The position numbers and the translations under genes are program-made. From Candidatus Gastranaerophilales bacterium (lineage in GTDB: Bacteria > Cyanobacteriota > Vampirovibrionia > Gastranaerophilales > UBA9579), in assembly GCA_028689995.1 (NCBI GenBank), contig JAQVCB010000009.1, positions 1 to 56,825 on the forward strand: a stretch of 56,825 nucleotides of DNA, in the 5' to 3' direction. Under the pieces are notes generated by a model. The model was not told where the DNA came from, searched no databases, and was given only the letters and a program-made list of their open reading frames with translations. Position 1 is the first letter of the stretch. The number at the start of each line of letters is the position of its first letter. Of the stretch, positions 1 to 8,432 are shown piece by piece.

Positions 1-390
1 CTTGCATTCTGGCATAGAAATTCCGGTGAACAAAATAATATTGGTGATTGGGTAAATAAACATATAGGTACAATTTCTTTCCTGAGCTTTGTTCCAACAC
101 TTATAACCGAGGCAAGTGCTTCATTGAGAGGCTTAGGCTATCTAGAAAAATATGCTGAACAGCATAAATCCGTTACTCCTGAAATGATTAAAAATTATAA
201 AGGTCGTATGGGATGGGCATTTGGAACGTATGCGGCAACTGCTCTGTTAACTCCTATTGCTATAAAACTTGGTGTTATGGTAAAAGATAAGATGGTTTCA
301 GATAATAATAATCAAGAAATGAAACAATCTTATGACAGGTTCTTCAATCAACAATATCAGACATCAGGCGGTTTTAGAATTAATAAATAG
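1..390 (+). CDS. C-terminal part of a hypothetical membrane protein
   Basis: The reading frame is open from the first base, so this is the 3' end of a longer gene that begins outside the window. About 129 residues are visible. They include a hydrophobic segment (WAFGTYAATALLTPIAIKLGVM) broken by polar residues, which could be one membrane helix, followed by a charged tail ending in GGFRINK. No enzymatic motif is visible. Its style (short hydrophobic stretches, Asn/Lys-rich linkers) resembles the protein at 43900-44934. Its last 59 bases overlap the start of prmC, suggesting translational coupling. The function is unknown. Confidence 0.6.
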   Translation, partial: LAFWHRNSGEQNNIGDWVNKHIGTISFLSFVPTLITEASASLRGLGYLEKYAEQHKSVTPEMIKNYKGRMGWAFGTYAATALLTPIAIKLGVMVKDKMVSDNNNQEMKQSYDRFFNQQYQTSGGFRINK

Positions 391-1234
391 TGGAATTGCT
401 AAAAATGAAGCCTCAATAGAGGCCAATATTCTTGTTGAATGTGTTTTTGGACTTTCAAAAAAGGATATGCTAATTAATCCAAAGCAGAAAGTGCCTGAAA
501 ATCTTGAAAAAAAATTCAAAGAGCTGGTTCAAAAAAGAATAAATGAGAAAATTCCGGTTCAGTATCTTGTAAATAAAGCTTTTTTTATGGGGTATGAATT
601 TTATGTTGATGAAAATGTTCTAATCCCAAGACCAGAAACGGAAATTCTGGTGGAAGAAGTCATAAAACTCATTAAGGCAAGCAAAAAGAAGAATTTAACT
701 ATAATAGACATTGGTACAGGTTCAGGCTGCATAGCCTGCATGCTGGCTAAAAATTTATATAATAAGTGTCATCCTGAATTCATTTCAGGATCTAATAATT
801 ATAACATTACAGCTTCTGACATTTCTAAAAAAGCCCTCGATATAGCAAAATTTAATGCACAAAAGCTTAATATTGCTGATAAAATTGAATTCCAACGTTC
901 TGATATTTTAAAGGATATAGATGAAACCTTTAATTTTATTATCTCAAATCCGCCCTATATTCCGCTTAAAGATCGAGAAAGCCTGCAAATTGAGGTTTCA
1001 GGGCATGAACCGCACCTTGCCCTGTTTGTTGATGATGAAAAAGGAATATCTTTTTATAAAGAACTTATCAGGCAATCCAAAGAAAAGTTAAACTCTGCTG
1101 GCTACCTGGCAGTAGAAATAGGCATTTCTCAGTCCCATTATATTTCAGAATTACTACAAGAAGCCGGCTTTGTTGATATACAAATAATTAAAGATTTTAG
1201 TGATATTGACAGAGTGATTATTGCCAGAAAGTAA
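332..1234 (+). CDS. prmC: Peptide chain release factor N5-glutamine methyltransferase PrmC
   Basis: PrmC (HemK) methylates the glutamine of the GGQ motif in release factors RF1/RF2 using S-adenosylmethionine. The 300-residue length is typical. An N-terminal helical domain (about residues 1-75) precedes a Rossmann methyltransferase core with motif I (IDIGTGSGCIA, about 125-135) and the diagnostic NPPYIP catalytic motif near residue 207. The ATG at 332 lies inside the preceding gene. A second, shorter start is possible, but the N-terminal helix matches the family from here. Oddity: between motif I and the next strand there is an in-frame CHPEFISGS peptide encoded by a palindrome (771-791). A weak hairpin follows the stop. 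Confidence 0.92.
   Translation: MTGSSINNIRHQAVLELINSGIAKNEASIEANILVECVFGLSKKDMLINPKQKVPENLEKKFKELVQKRINEKIPVQYLVNKAFFMGYEFYVDENVLIPRPETEILVEEVIKLIKASKKKNLTIIDIGTGSGCIACMLAKNLYNKCHPEFISGSNNYNITASDISKKALDIAKFNAQKLNIADKIEFQRSDILKDIDETFNFIISNPPYIPLKDRESLQIEVSGHEPHLALFVDDEKGISFYKELIRQSKEKLNSAGYLAVEIGISQSHYISELLQEAGFVDIQIIKDFSDIDRVIIARK
771..791. repeat. Intragenic palindromic element inside prmC
   Basis: ATCCTGAA and TTCAGGAT form 8-bp perfect arms around a 5-base spacer. In frame it encodes part of CHPEFISGS. Peptides of the form CHPE(F/L)(I/V)SGS are recognisable as the translation of small dispersed palindromic elements seen inside genes of several bacterial groups (from memory). It falls in a loop between motif I and the acidic strand of PrmC, where an insertion would be tolerated. 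Confidence 0.6.
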
Positions 1235-1252
1235 AATTTCATTTTTGAAATT
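1235..1252 (+). terminator. Weak terminator-like hairpin after prmC
   Basis: AATTTCA and TGAAATT (7-bp arms, TTTT loop) begin a few bases after the prmC stop and are followed by T-rich sequence. The stem is all A/T apart from one G-C pair, so termination strength is doubtful. Confidence 0.4.
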
Positions 1253-1282
1253 ATTTCTAAGATTTTTTAAAAATACAAAATT

Positions 1283-1311
1283 TTGGACATTCGATCTTGA
1301 AAAGTTATAAT
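1283..1311 (+). promoter_or_regulatory. Sigma70-type promoter for the truncated wzz gene
   Basis: TTGGAC (1283-1288) and TATAAT (1306-1311) are separated by exactly 17 bases. A GAGGGG ribosome-binding site precedes the ATG at 1353. This is a good vegetative promoter and would drive a rightward glycan operon that no longer exists downstream. Confidence 0.65.
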
Positions 1312-1352
1312 ATATTTATGGACAACGCTTTAAACAGTTTAGAGGGGAAAAA

Positions 1353-1781
1353 ATGGAAAATCAGTTTAATAATAATCAGAATAGTGATGAAATTATAATA
1401 GATTTTAATAAAATATGGCGAATAATCTGTTATAGAAAAAGTTTAATCATAACATGTTTTGTGTTAGCTATTATTTTATCGGGATTATTAACTATATTAA
1501 TGCCTAAAAAGTATGAAACTGAAGCTAAATTACTGATAAATAAAAGTAGTTCCACGAACCTTGCAGATATAAATCCTTTTATTATATCTGATGCAGTTGA
1601 TATTGGTGGTGGAGGAATGTCAAGTCTGCTGGGCGGTTCCTCAAATCTTAGTAATGAAATAGAAATATTAAAATCTCCGCTGGTTTTGGACCCTGTAATT
1701 AAAATTAATAACCTTAAATATAAAAAAGGAAAAAAAACAGGCTGTCCTTTGCCAGGACTTTTCGGAATTTTGCAGACTTAG
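1353..1781 (+). pseudogene. Wzz-type chain-length regulator, 5' fragment cut by a transposon
   Basis: Wzz/polysaccharide co-polymerases sit in the inner membrane and set glycan chain length. The first ~127 residues match the complete wzz at 17229-18590: a cytoplasmic start, a transmembrane helix (LIITCFVLAIILSGLLTIL), then the shared periplasmic run with LLINK, STNLADINPF and EILKSPLVL(D/E)PVI. Homology stops after KKGKK near base 1735, where transposon sequence begins. The frame then runs through about 14 unrelated residues to a stop at 1779-1781. The large periplasmic coiled coil and second helix are missing, so the product cannot be a working Wzz. The missing 3' part is not found anywhere else in the window. 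Confidence 0.85.
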
Positions 1782-2411
1782 CCGTTTCTCGCCCGTTGCT
1801 AGTATCTTAGCCTGATTTTTGCGCTTCCGACCTGACGGGAAAATTGCCGGATTGTGTCCACTTTTCCGCATTATTTTTTCAAAAAAATTGACGTTAAGTT
1901 ATTTAAATTTGCACCTGTATTATAGATATATTAATGGTCTTGCCGAGGTGGTAAAAAATAGGACATTTTTTCTCTAAGTCCGCACGTCGGAAAAAGTCGG
2001 AAATCTTACTTTATGTTTCTGGGCGGAAGTTTAAATACTTTTTAAAAGAGCTAATACGCTAATATTCTAAAAAACTGCCATTTTATTTTTATAATTGATT
2101 CGAATCAGAGCTTTCAAAACCGAAGTGATAATTACCAATCTTCCTGTAAGTTACATGGGCAGATAATTTAGGCTTAAGATGGATGAGCTTGTGATAAATT
2201 TTGCCAATTTTTAATGGGTATTTAACCGGTAGTTAATAGGATTTTAATCACTGGTTAAAACTCGGAAGCAAGTTTAGGAAAAGCTGCCTATTTTTTCAGG
2301 ATTTATAATCTTTTATTCAGACATAAATGAACACAAATTACTCTAAAACAGTTCCATTCTGAGAATTCCGATTTAACATTGACAACAACATTAGATTAGA
2401 TGGAGTCGTCA
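1743..2411 (+). other. Transposon left end: transposase-site cluster and leader, no gene
   Basis: This ~670-bp stretch has no convincing gene. It holds repeated TTCGG/TTCCG/CGGAAA-type motifs (about 1760, 1827, 1863, 1986-2002). It also has TGCAGACTTAGC at 1771-1782 and a near-inverted copy CTAAGTCCGCA at 1974-1984. I read these as binding sites for the element's transposase. Closer to the gene, TTTAACCGGT (2221-2230) and ACTGGTTAAA (about 2250-2259) form an imperfect inverted repeat that could be an operator. The right part of the imperfect repeat, CACTGGTTAAAA, recurs in the prophage at 22131-22142. Confidence 0.5.
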
Positions 2412-4436
2412 ATGAATAACGGCATTTTAAATGTACAAGATTGCTGGCTTGATGTTGATATTGTGGCAGAGCTGAAAGGAATAACTGAAAGAGCAGTCAG
2501 ACTTGCAATAAGGAAAAAGAAATATATTACTAAAGCTTGTAACACCAGAGGAGGTAAGAGTTACAAGATTTTGTTATCTTCGCTGGAGCCTAAAATCCAG
2601 CAGAAATATTTGGATGAATATTATAAAGATCTTGTTCTATCAGAATCCCAGCAAGAACTTATCAAGATTGAACCAAAGCAAGAAAAGATTATACCTGAGC
2701 ATATAAGGAAAATTGCATTAGCAAGATTGGACCTTTTAAAACTCTGGGATAGGTTCAGAAGAGAGCGTGGAGCAGTTGGAGCTGCAAATAAAGACTTCCT
2801 GCAGTTATATAATTCGGGAGAATTTCACGCAAATATATTTCAAACGATAGGTAAGGTTTCAATAGGTACACTTTATAGGTGGAAACAGTCACTGGGTACG
2901 CTTACCTGCGATGACTGGACAAGACTCGTTCCTGAATACAATTATTCAAGTGATACAGAATATAGAACCAGCCTTACTGATGAGGAGATCAGAATCTTTA
3001 TGAAACTCCTCCTTAATCAGAATCGCTTCAGTGTTGGAAAAGCAATAAGCCTTACAAAACATATCCTGCAGACAAGAGGCATAGATATTACAGCAAAAGA
3101 AGTTACTTTTAGAAGGTATGCTGAGTGGTTTAAAAAATATAATTATGATAAGTGGATTTTATCTCGTGAAGGCCAGAAGGCATTAAGAGATAAAGTCGAA
3201 CCATATATAGTTCGTGATGCTTCAATACTTGATGTCGGACAAATTTTAATCTCAGACGGACATAAATTAAACTTTCAAGTAATAAATCCTTTTAACGGAA
3301 AACCCTGCAGAGCAACATTAGTTGGATTTCTCGACTGGAAATCGGCAGGTCTTGTTGGATATGAAATTATGCTCGAAGAATGCACGCAAAGTATTGTCTC
3401 TGCCTTAAGAAACTCAATTTTAAGACTTGGCAAGATTCCGGATATAGTTTATCAAGATAACGGCAAAGCATTCAGGGCAAAGTTTTTTACAGGAGATAAA
3501 AACTTTGAGGAGTTAGGATTTAACGGAATTTACGGAAAGCTTGGAATCAAACCGGTCTATGCAACTCCATATAACGCAAGGGCAAAAGTAATAGAAAGGT
3601 TCTTCCTTGAGTTTCAAGAAAGCTTTGAAAAGCTTTTACCTTCATACATAGGCTCATCAATAGAAAATAAGCCAGCTTATTTAAAGCGAAATGAAGAACT
3701 ACATAAAGAAATTCATAACGGTTATGTACCGACTATTCAAGAAGCAATTCAGCTTATTGAAACTTGGCTTGAGTATAAACACAGCCAGCCCTGCCCGAAT
3801 GTTCCTAATAAAACAATAGCTGAAGTTTTAGCAGAAGTTAAAAAGCAGGAAATAGATGAACAGGAGCTTGATGATCTAATGCTTGCGATGGAAATAAAAA
3901 CCATAGGCAGAAACGGAATTAGATTTTTAAAGAGTGATTACTTTGATGATTCTCTTTATGGCATAAGGGATAAAGCAATCATCAAATATAGTCTATTTGA
4001 TATTAGCTACATAAAGGTTTATTCAATGAAAGGTGAATATTTATGTAAGGCATACAGGGTTATGCCCACTCATCCAATGGCTCAACATCTTGGAGATATT
4101 AAAGACATTGAAGATTACAAGCAAAAAATAGTTAAACAGAGACAGCTCAGAAATAAAACACTAAAAGCGGTTAAGCAGTACTTTAAAGCAGAGGACATTA
4201 ATATGATTGAAAAGCATCTAATTGATGATTTACACCAAACTCCTGTTATTCAGGAAACACCAAAATTAATTCCAAAAATTATACCGAATCAAGTTTTAGC
4301 AAGACCGATATTTAAGTCAAAATTTGAAAGATTTGAATGGCATTTAAAGCAAGGTTGTATAAATCAAGCTGATAGGAGGTGGGTTGAAGTCTATAAAAAA
4401 TCAGATGAATACACAATGATATATGGAGAGGCCTAA
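2412..4436 (+). CDS. MuA-type DDE transposase
   Basis: This protein binds the transposon ends and performs DNA nicking and strand transfer. About 674 residues, comparable to MuA (663). An N-terminal winged-helix DNA-binding region (about 1-75, with KGITERAVRLAIRKKKY) is followed by further helical end-binding domains. The RNase-H-fold core has D282 (ISDGHK), D349 (YQDNGK) and E395 (VIERFF). A C-terminal beta-barrel and a basic tail, expected to contact the B ATPase, follow. I chose ATG 2412 because GGAG sits 7 bases upstream; an in-frame ATG at 2400 lacks a site. It is only distantly similar to the prophage transposase at 47073-49001. All three catalytic residues are intact. Confidence 0.9.
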   Translation: MNNGILNVQDCWLDVDIVAELKGITERAVRLAIRKKKYITKACNTRGGKSYKILLSSLEPKIQQKYLDEYYKDLVLSESQQELIKIEPKQEKIIPEHIRKIALARLDLLKLWDRFRRERGAVGAANKDFLQLYNSGEFHANIFQTIGKVSIGTLYRWKQSLGTLTCDDWTRLVPEYNYSSDTEYRTSLTDEEIRIFMKLLLNQNRFSVGKAISLTKHILQTRGIDITAKEVTFRRYAEWFKKYNYDKWILSREGQKALRDKVEPYIVRDASILDVGQILISDGHKLNFQVINPFNGKPCRATLVGFLDWKSAGLVGYEIMLEECTQSIVSALRNSILRLGKIPDIVYQDNGKAFRAKFFTGDKNFEELGFNGIYGKLGIKPVYATPYNARAKVIERFFLEFQESFEKLLPSYIGSSIENKPAYLKRNEELHKEIHNGYVPTIQEAIQLIETWLEYKHSQPCPNVPNKTIAEVLAEVKKQEIDEQELDDLMLAMEIKTIGRNGIRFLKSDYFDDSLYGIRDKAIIKYSLFDISYIKVYSMKGEYLCKAYRVMPTHPMAQHLGDIKDIEDYKQKIVKQRQLRNKTLKAVKQYFKAEDINMIEKHLIDDLHQTPVIQETPKLIPKIIPNQVLARPIFKSKFERFEWHLKQGCINQADRRWVEVYKKSDEYTMIYGEA

Positions 4437-4483
4437 ACGATGATTAGAGTTAAAAGACAAAGATTAATGAGGTTAAATAAAGA

Positions 4484-5197
4484 ATGAAGAAAGTATTTGT
4501 AAAAACTCAAAATGTTAAAAACCTGATAAATATGATGAATAACCTTCAAAATAGAGCAGAAGGAGTTCCAGGGTTTGGTCTGGTGTATGGAGAACCCGGC
4601 CTTGGTAAAACACAAGCCATACTTTGGTGGGTGATGCAGAATGATGCTGTTTTTATCAGAAGCACAAAGCTTATGACAGGTAGATGGCTATTAGAAGAAT
4701 TAATTGAGGAATTGGGTGAATATCCGGGTAATAAAAATTCTGATCTTTTTAAACAATGCGTAAATCAATTAAAAGAAACTCCAAGAACAATTGTTATTGA
4801 TGAAGTTGATTATTTAACAGGAGAGTCTCAGGTTATTGAAACTTTAAGAGATGTACATGACAAGACTGGAGTTCCAATAATACTTGTTGGAATGGCAATG
4901 GCAGATAAAAAGTTAATCAGATATCGACATTTATACGATAGAATTTCTGAAAAACTTAAATTTGAAGAATTCAGAAAAGAAGATATTAAAGATATAGTCA
5001 ATCAATTAAGCGAAGTGAAAATGACTGAATGTGCCATTGACTATATTTACAATAATACCAGCAGATTTAGGCAAATAGTAAAACTTATAAACAAAGCAGA
5101 GCAAATTGCTTCTGCAAATGAAATAAATATGATTGATGAAATAACACTAAAGGAGTTTGTACCGTATGATTCAGCAGAAGATTATAAAGCTGGCTAA
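4484..5197 (+). CDS. MuB/TniB-type AAA+ transposition ATPase
   Basis: Proteins of this kind bind target DNA in an ATP-dependent way, select the insertion site and stimulate the transposase. The 237 residues contain Walker A GEPGLGKT (36-43), Walker B IVIDEVD (103-109) and a sensor-like LVGMAMAD segment near 145. Unlike MuB and the prophage B protein (295 aa), it lacks an N-terminal helix-turn-helix, so it is closer to TniB/IstB-type partners. It lies 48 bases after the transposase; that gap contains only a 15-codon frame. Its end overlaps the next gene by 32 bases, indicating one operon. Confidence 0.88.
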   Translation: MKKVFVKTQNVKNLINMMNNLQNRAEGVPGFGLVYGEPGLGKTQAILWWVMQNDAVFIRSTKLMTGRWLLEELIEELGEYPGNKNSDLFKQCVNQLKETPRTIVIDEVDYLTGESQVIETLRDVHDKTGVPIILVGMAMADKKLIRYRHLYDRISEKLKFEEFRKEDIKDIVNQLSEVKMTECAIDYIYNNTSRFRQIVKLINKAEQIASANEINMIDEITLKEFVPYDSAEDYKAG

Positions 5198-6788
5198 AGG
5201 CTTAAATAATTTTACGTTTAATGATGTTTCAGTATTACTGGAGAATGACGAATCTTCTATAAATCAAGCTCTTGATCAACTTGTTATAAGCAATCTGTTA
5301 AAAAAACGAGATAATCTGTATTTTTACGTTGATAAATGTGAATTAAAAAGAAACAATTTGAATCCTAAAATTCTCGAAGATATTAAATTATTTAAAAAAG
5401 ATGATGAGTTTTATCAGGAATATAGCAGATTATCAGAAAAACACAGGAAAAAAGTTGATAAATATATTCAAATTCTTAAAGCTTCAAAATTTTTAAGAGG
5501 TAACGCTTTAATAGAATTTATAGAGCTTTGGAATAAGAAGCATCCTGATTTGAAAACTTCATATCACAGCGTAATTAGAGCTAGAAATGAATACAATCAC
5601 TATGGCTTAAAAGGGCTTACAGCCAAATATTCTTATCGGTATATAAAAAAAATTAAAAATCTTTCTATCTATAATCCGAAGTTTATTGATAAGTATTTAT
5701 CCAGTAATATTCCAAGTTTAGAGGAATGTTATGAAAAATTAAAAATAGAGTTTTTAAAAGAATCTTCTAAAAATAAATTGATGGATTTTCCTGAGCCTGA
5801 ACTTTTTATGAAAAAATTGTATGAAAAATATTCAAAGTCAGAGATTGATTTTTATAGATCAAGAAAAAGACAAACTAATAATTTAAATATCAATAAGATT
5901 AGTTTTAATGATGCTGCTTATAAATATCTTGAATTTATAAGAAACAATCTTAAGCATTCGACATATAGAGGCTATCTGTCAAAAGTAAGAAACTATCTCC
6001 TACCGTATTTTAAGGATCTCCCTGTAGAAAAAATAACGATAAACTTAATAAATAACCTTGCATTAAATCTGCAGGAATCTGGAGCCTCAAATAGCAAGGT
6101 TAATAAGATAGTTAATCTTACCAGAAATATTGTCAATGAATACAATAAGGAAATATTAAAAGCTGAAAATCTCTCAGATAAATTCAAATATGATAAAAAG
6201 GATCGGTATAAAACAATCAAGGTTTTATGCCTTAATGAGATCCAAAAGTTATTATTGACAGCAAAGTCTTTCAATACTGAGTTTTATACATTTTTATTCA
6301 TACTCATATCTACAGGACTCACTAAAGGAGAGCTTCTAGCATTAAGCTGGGATCAAGTAGATTTTACAAATAAAATTATTACTGTCGACAGATATTATAC
6401 TAATAGCAAAATTTGTAAGCATAAAACAAAGTACAGTATAAGAAACGTAAATTTGCCTGATGACATCTTAAATCTACTAGAAAATATAAATAAAAAGCAA
6501 TCACAAAGAATTAAATATGTTTTTAACGACCCAAGTAAACTCAAATCTGAAAATTTTTCCATTTGTGACCTCAATAAGATTACTACATGTGCTGGATTAG
6601 AAAAAATAACATTTAATATTCTTAGGGATACTTATGGAGCATTGTTAATTCATAAAGGCTTTTCAATTGAGTATGTCACCCTGCAACTCGGGCTTTATTC
6701 TGTTGACAATACATACAGCAAATACAAGCATTTATTGGCTCAAGAACAATTTAAATTAAGTTCTTTAATATATGGTAACAATGAATAG
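5166..6788 (+). CDS. MuA end-binding region fused to a degenerate tyrosine recombinase (copy 1)
   Basis: The 540-residue protein has three parts. Residues 1-60 look like a winged helix. Residues about 94-235 align with the DNA-binding region of the prophage MuA (its 85-225): compare VDKYIQILKASKFLRGNAL with ADKYIHILNTSKNLRGQAL, and HPDLKTSYHSVIRARNEY with NPDFRTSYSRLMEIRKKY. Residues about 245-525 are a phage-integrase core-binding domain (SFNDAAYKYLEFIR...YFKDLPVEKIT) and a catalytic domain. In the active site the first Arg is T386 (TGLTKGE), the first His is N484 and the second His/Trp is L510. Lys422, Arg487 and Tyr520 remain. ATG 5166 is preferred, with AGGAG 10 bases upstream. Role unknown: cointegrate resolution or end-binding regulation are both possible. 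Confidence 0.85.
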   Translation: MIQQKIIKLAKGLNNFTFNDVSVLLENDESSINQALDQLVISNLLKKRDNLYFYVDKCELKRNNLNPKILEDIKLFKKDDEFYQEYSRLSEKHRKKVDKYIQILKASKFLRGNALIEFIELWNKKHPDLKTSYHSVIRARNEYNHYGLKGLTAKYSYRYIKKIKNLSIYNPKFIDKYLSSNIPSLEECYEKLKIEFLKESSKNKLMDFPEPELFMKKLYEKYSKSEIDFYRSRKRQTNNLNINKISFNDAAYKYLEFIRNNLKHSTYRGYLSKVRNYLLPYFKDLPVEKITINLINNLALNLQESGASNSKVNKIVNLTRNIVNEYNKEILKAENLSDKFKYDKKDRYKTIKVLCLNEIQKLLLTAKSFNTEFYTFLFILISTGLTKGELLALSWDQVDFTNKIITVDRYYTNSKICKHKTKYSIRNVNLPDDILNLLENINKKQSQRIKYVFNDPSKLKSENFSICDLNKITTCAGLEKITFNILRDTYGALLIHKGFSIEYVTLQLGLYSVDNTYSKYKHLLAQEQFKLSSLIYGNNE

Positions 6789-6797
6789 GATAAATTT

Positions 6798-8432
6798 ATG
6801 ATTAAAGAAAAGATATTAAAACTTGCAAAAGTGCTTAATACTTTTACTGTTGACGAAATGGTAACTGTGTTAGAAGAAACAGAAAATCAAATAGGGCATT
6901 ATATAGAAAGCTTAGTCCAAGCTAATTGTTTAAAAAAGGTATCAGAGAAACAGTATTTATATTTAAAAAATCCCAATAATCGTCTTCTACAACAAAAATT
7001 AAAGTTTGAAGCTTTACTTAATACTTATAATGAAGAATACAAGATAAGAGTTTTAGAAGAAATCAGTAGCTCAAAATTAATGGGTGAATATTTAAAATAT
7101 CAGCCAAAAACAAGACAAAAAATTGAGAAAAATTTAGTTTTATTTAGATTAACTGAGAATCTCAATAATAAAGAATTTAGAAGCTTTATTATTAGCTGGA
7201 ACCAAAGATATCCGGATCAGAGAGTATTAAGATGTGACACAAATCTAAGAAATACTTACAATAATTATGGTTTAAGAAAATTTCTCGAAAAATTTTCTTC
7301 CAAATCGTTGCCAAAACATGCTTTATTAGGAATATATTTTCCTCAATTTATTAATATGTACTTCTCTAAAAAAGCACCCAGTGTAGAAGTTTGTTTAGAT
7401 AAACTTAAATTAGATTTTTTAAAAAACCAAAAACGTATTGAAGGCAATTATTTTCCTGACTACAAGTTTTTTATAAAAAAGCTGAATTCAGAATTTATGC
7501 CGGAGGAAATAGAGTATAACAGGTCTTACAAAAGAAGAAGTGTTTGCTCAATAACTTTTCAGGAAGCAGCTTTTGAATATTTAAATAAAATAAGAAAAGA
7601 AAAAAGTTTTAAAACTTATAAAAGTTATTCTTGTCATATAAAAAAATACAGTTTCCCTTTTTTTCAAAACATTAAAATATTAGATATTACTCCCGAAATA
7701 TTCAATATTTTTATATTAACCTTAAATAAAGAAAAACACTCAACCATAACAATTAGAAGCATAATTAATCATACGTTAAATATTATCAATTTATATTGTC
7801 AATTATCAAGAAGGGATTTAAATGTAAATATTAAAAATGAGAAAGCTAAAAAGCAAATCAGAGTTTTAACAGATAAAGAAGTTTCAACGCTATTAGCTAT
7901 TTCTCAGCAAATGTACCCGGACGTATATGCGTTCATATCCACAATCCTATCAACAGGATTAAAACAGTCAGAAATTCTTGCTATAAGTTGGGATAAAATA
8001 GATTTTAAAAATAAAAGAATTTTGATTGATGGCTATTACTTTGATAAAAAAATTAAAAGTTATACTAAAAAAGGTTTTATCAGGTATATAGAGATTTCTG
8101 ATAATCTTGCTGAGGTGCTAAAAGATTGGAAAAATAAATATCCAAAGAACTGGAAATATGTTTTTGTAACTAAAGCAAGCGATATAACTAAAAATTTTAC
8201 ACGTAACAGGCTAAATCCTATTACTCAAAGAGCTGGAATTGAAAACCTACTCTTAGATAATTTGCGAGATACATACGTGGTAAATCAAATTAAACAAAAT
8301 ATTTCTATAATTTATATTGCCCAACAACTTGGCTACACTTCCGCTGAATACGTTTGCAGAAGATATAAAAGTTTTTTAGAAAAATATACAATTCAGTTAA
8401 GCAGTACCCAAAATTGTCTTGAAATAATTTAG
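6798..8432 (+). CDS. MuA end-binding region fused to a degenerate tyrosine recombinase (copy 2)
   Basis: This 544-residue paralogue of the preceding protein has the same order: a winged helix (1-58), a MuA-type DNA-binding region (about 104-245, more diverged) and a tyrosine-recombinase core-binding plus catalytic domain (about 250-530). Its active site is altered at the same places: first Arg to K389 (TGLKQSE), first His to D487 (DNLR) and second His/Trp to Y513 (LGY). The hairpin lysines (K424/K425), R490 and nucleophile-position Y523 are kept. It starts 10 bases after its neighbour with AGGA upstream. Parallel loss of the same residues in both copies argues against random decay and suggests a changed function or a shared, composite active site. 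Confidence 0.83.
   Translation: MIKEKILKLAKVLNTFTVDEMVTVLEETENQIGHYIESLVQANCLKKVSEKQYLYLKNPNNRLLQQKLKFEALLNTYNEEYKIRVLEEISSSKLMGEYLKYQPKTRQKIEKNLVLFRLTENLNNKEFRSFIISWNQRYPDQRVLRCDTNLRNTYNNYGLRKFLEKFSSKSLPKHALLGIYFPQFINMYFSKKAPSVEVCLDKLKLDFLKNQKRIEGNYFPDYKFFIKKLNSEFMPEEIEYNRSYKRRSVCSITFQEAAFEYLNKIRKEKSFKTYKSYSCHIKKYSFPFFQNIKILDITPEIFNIFILTLNKEKHSTITIRSIINHTLNIINLYCQLSRRDLNVNIKNEKAKKQIRVLTDKEVSTLLAISQQMYPDVYAFISTILSTGLKQSEILAISWDKIDFKNKRILIDGYYFDKKIKSYTKKGFIRYIEISDNLAEVLKDWKNKYPKNWKYVFVTKASDITKNFTRNRLNPITQRAGIENLLLDNLRDTYVVNQIKQNISIIYIAQQLGYTSAEYVCRRYKSFLEKYTIQLSSTQNCLEII

Noticed and set aside
1668-1871. Leftward reading frame over the wzz/transposon junction
   Set aside because: It spans two unrelated sequences joined by insertion and has no ribosome-binding site or homology; it is a chance frame.
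5166-8432. Ordinary phage or conjugative-element integrases
   Set aside because: The N-terminal half matches MuA end-binding segments, both copies lack the first Arg and both His/Trp positions, and they form one operon with the transposase and ATPase. A plain integrase label would hide this.
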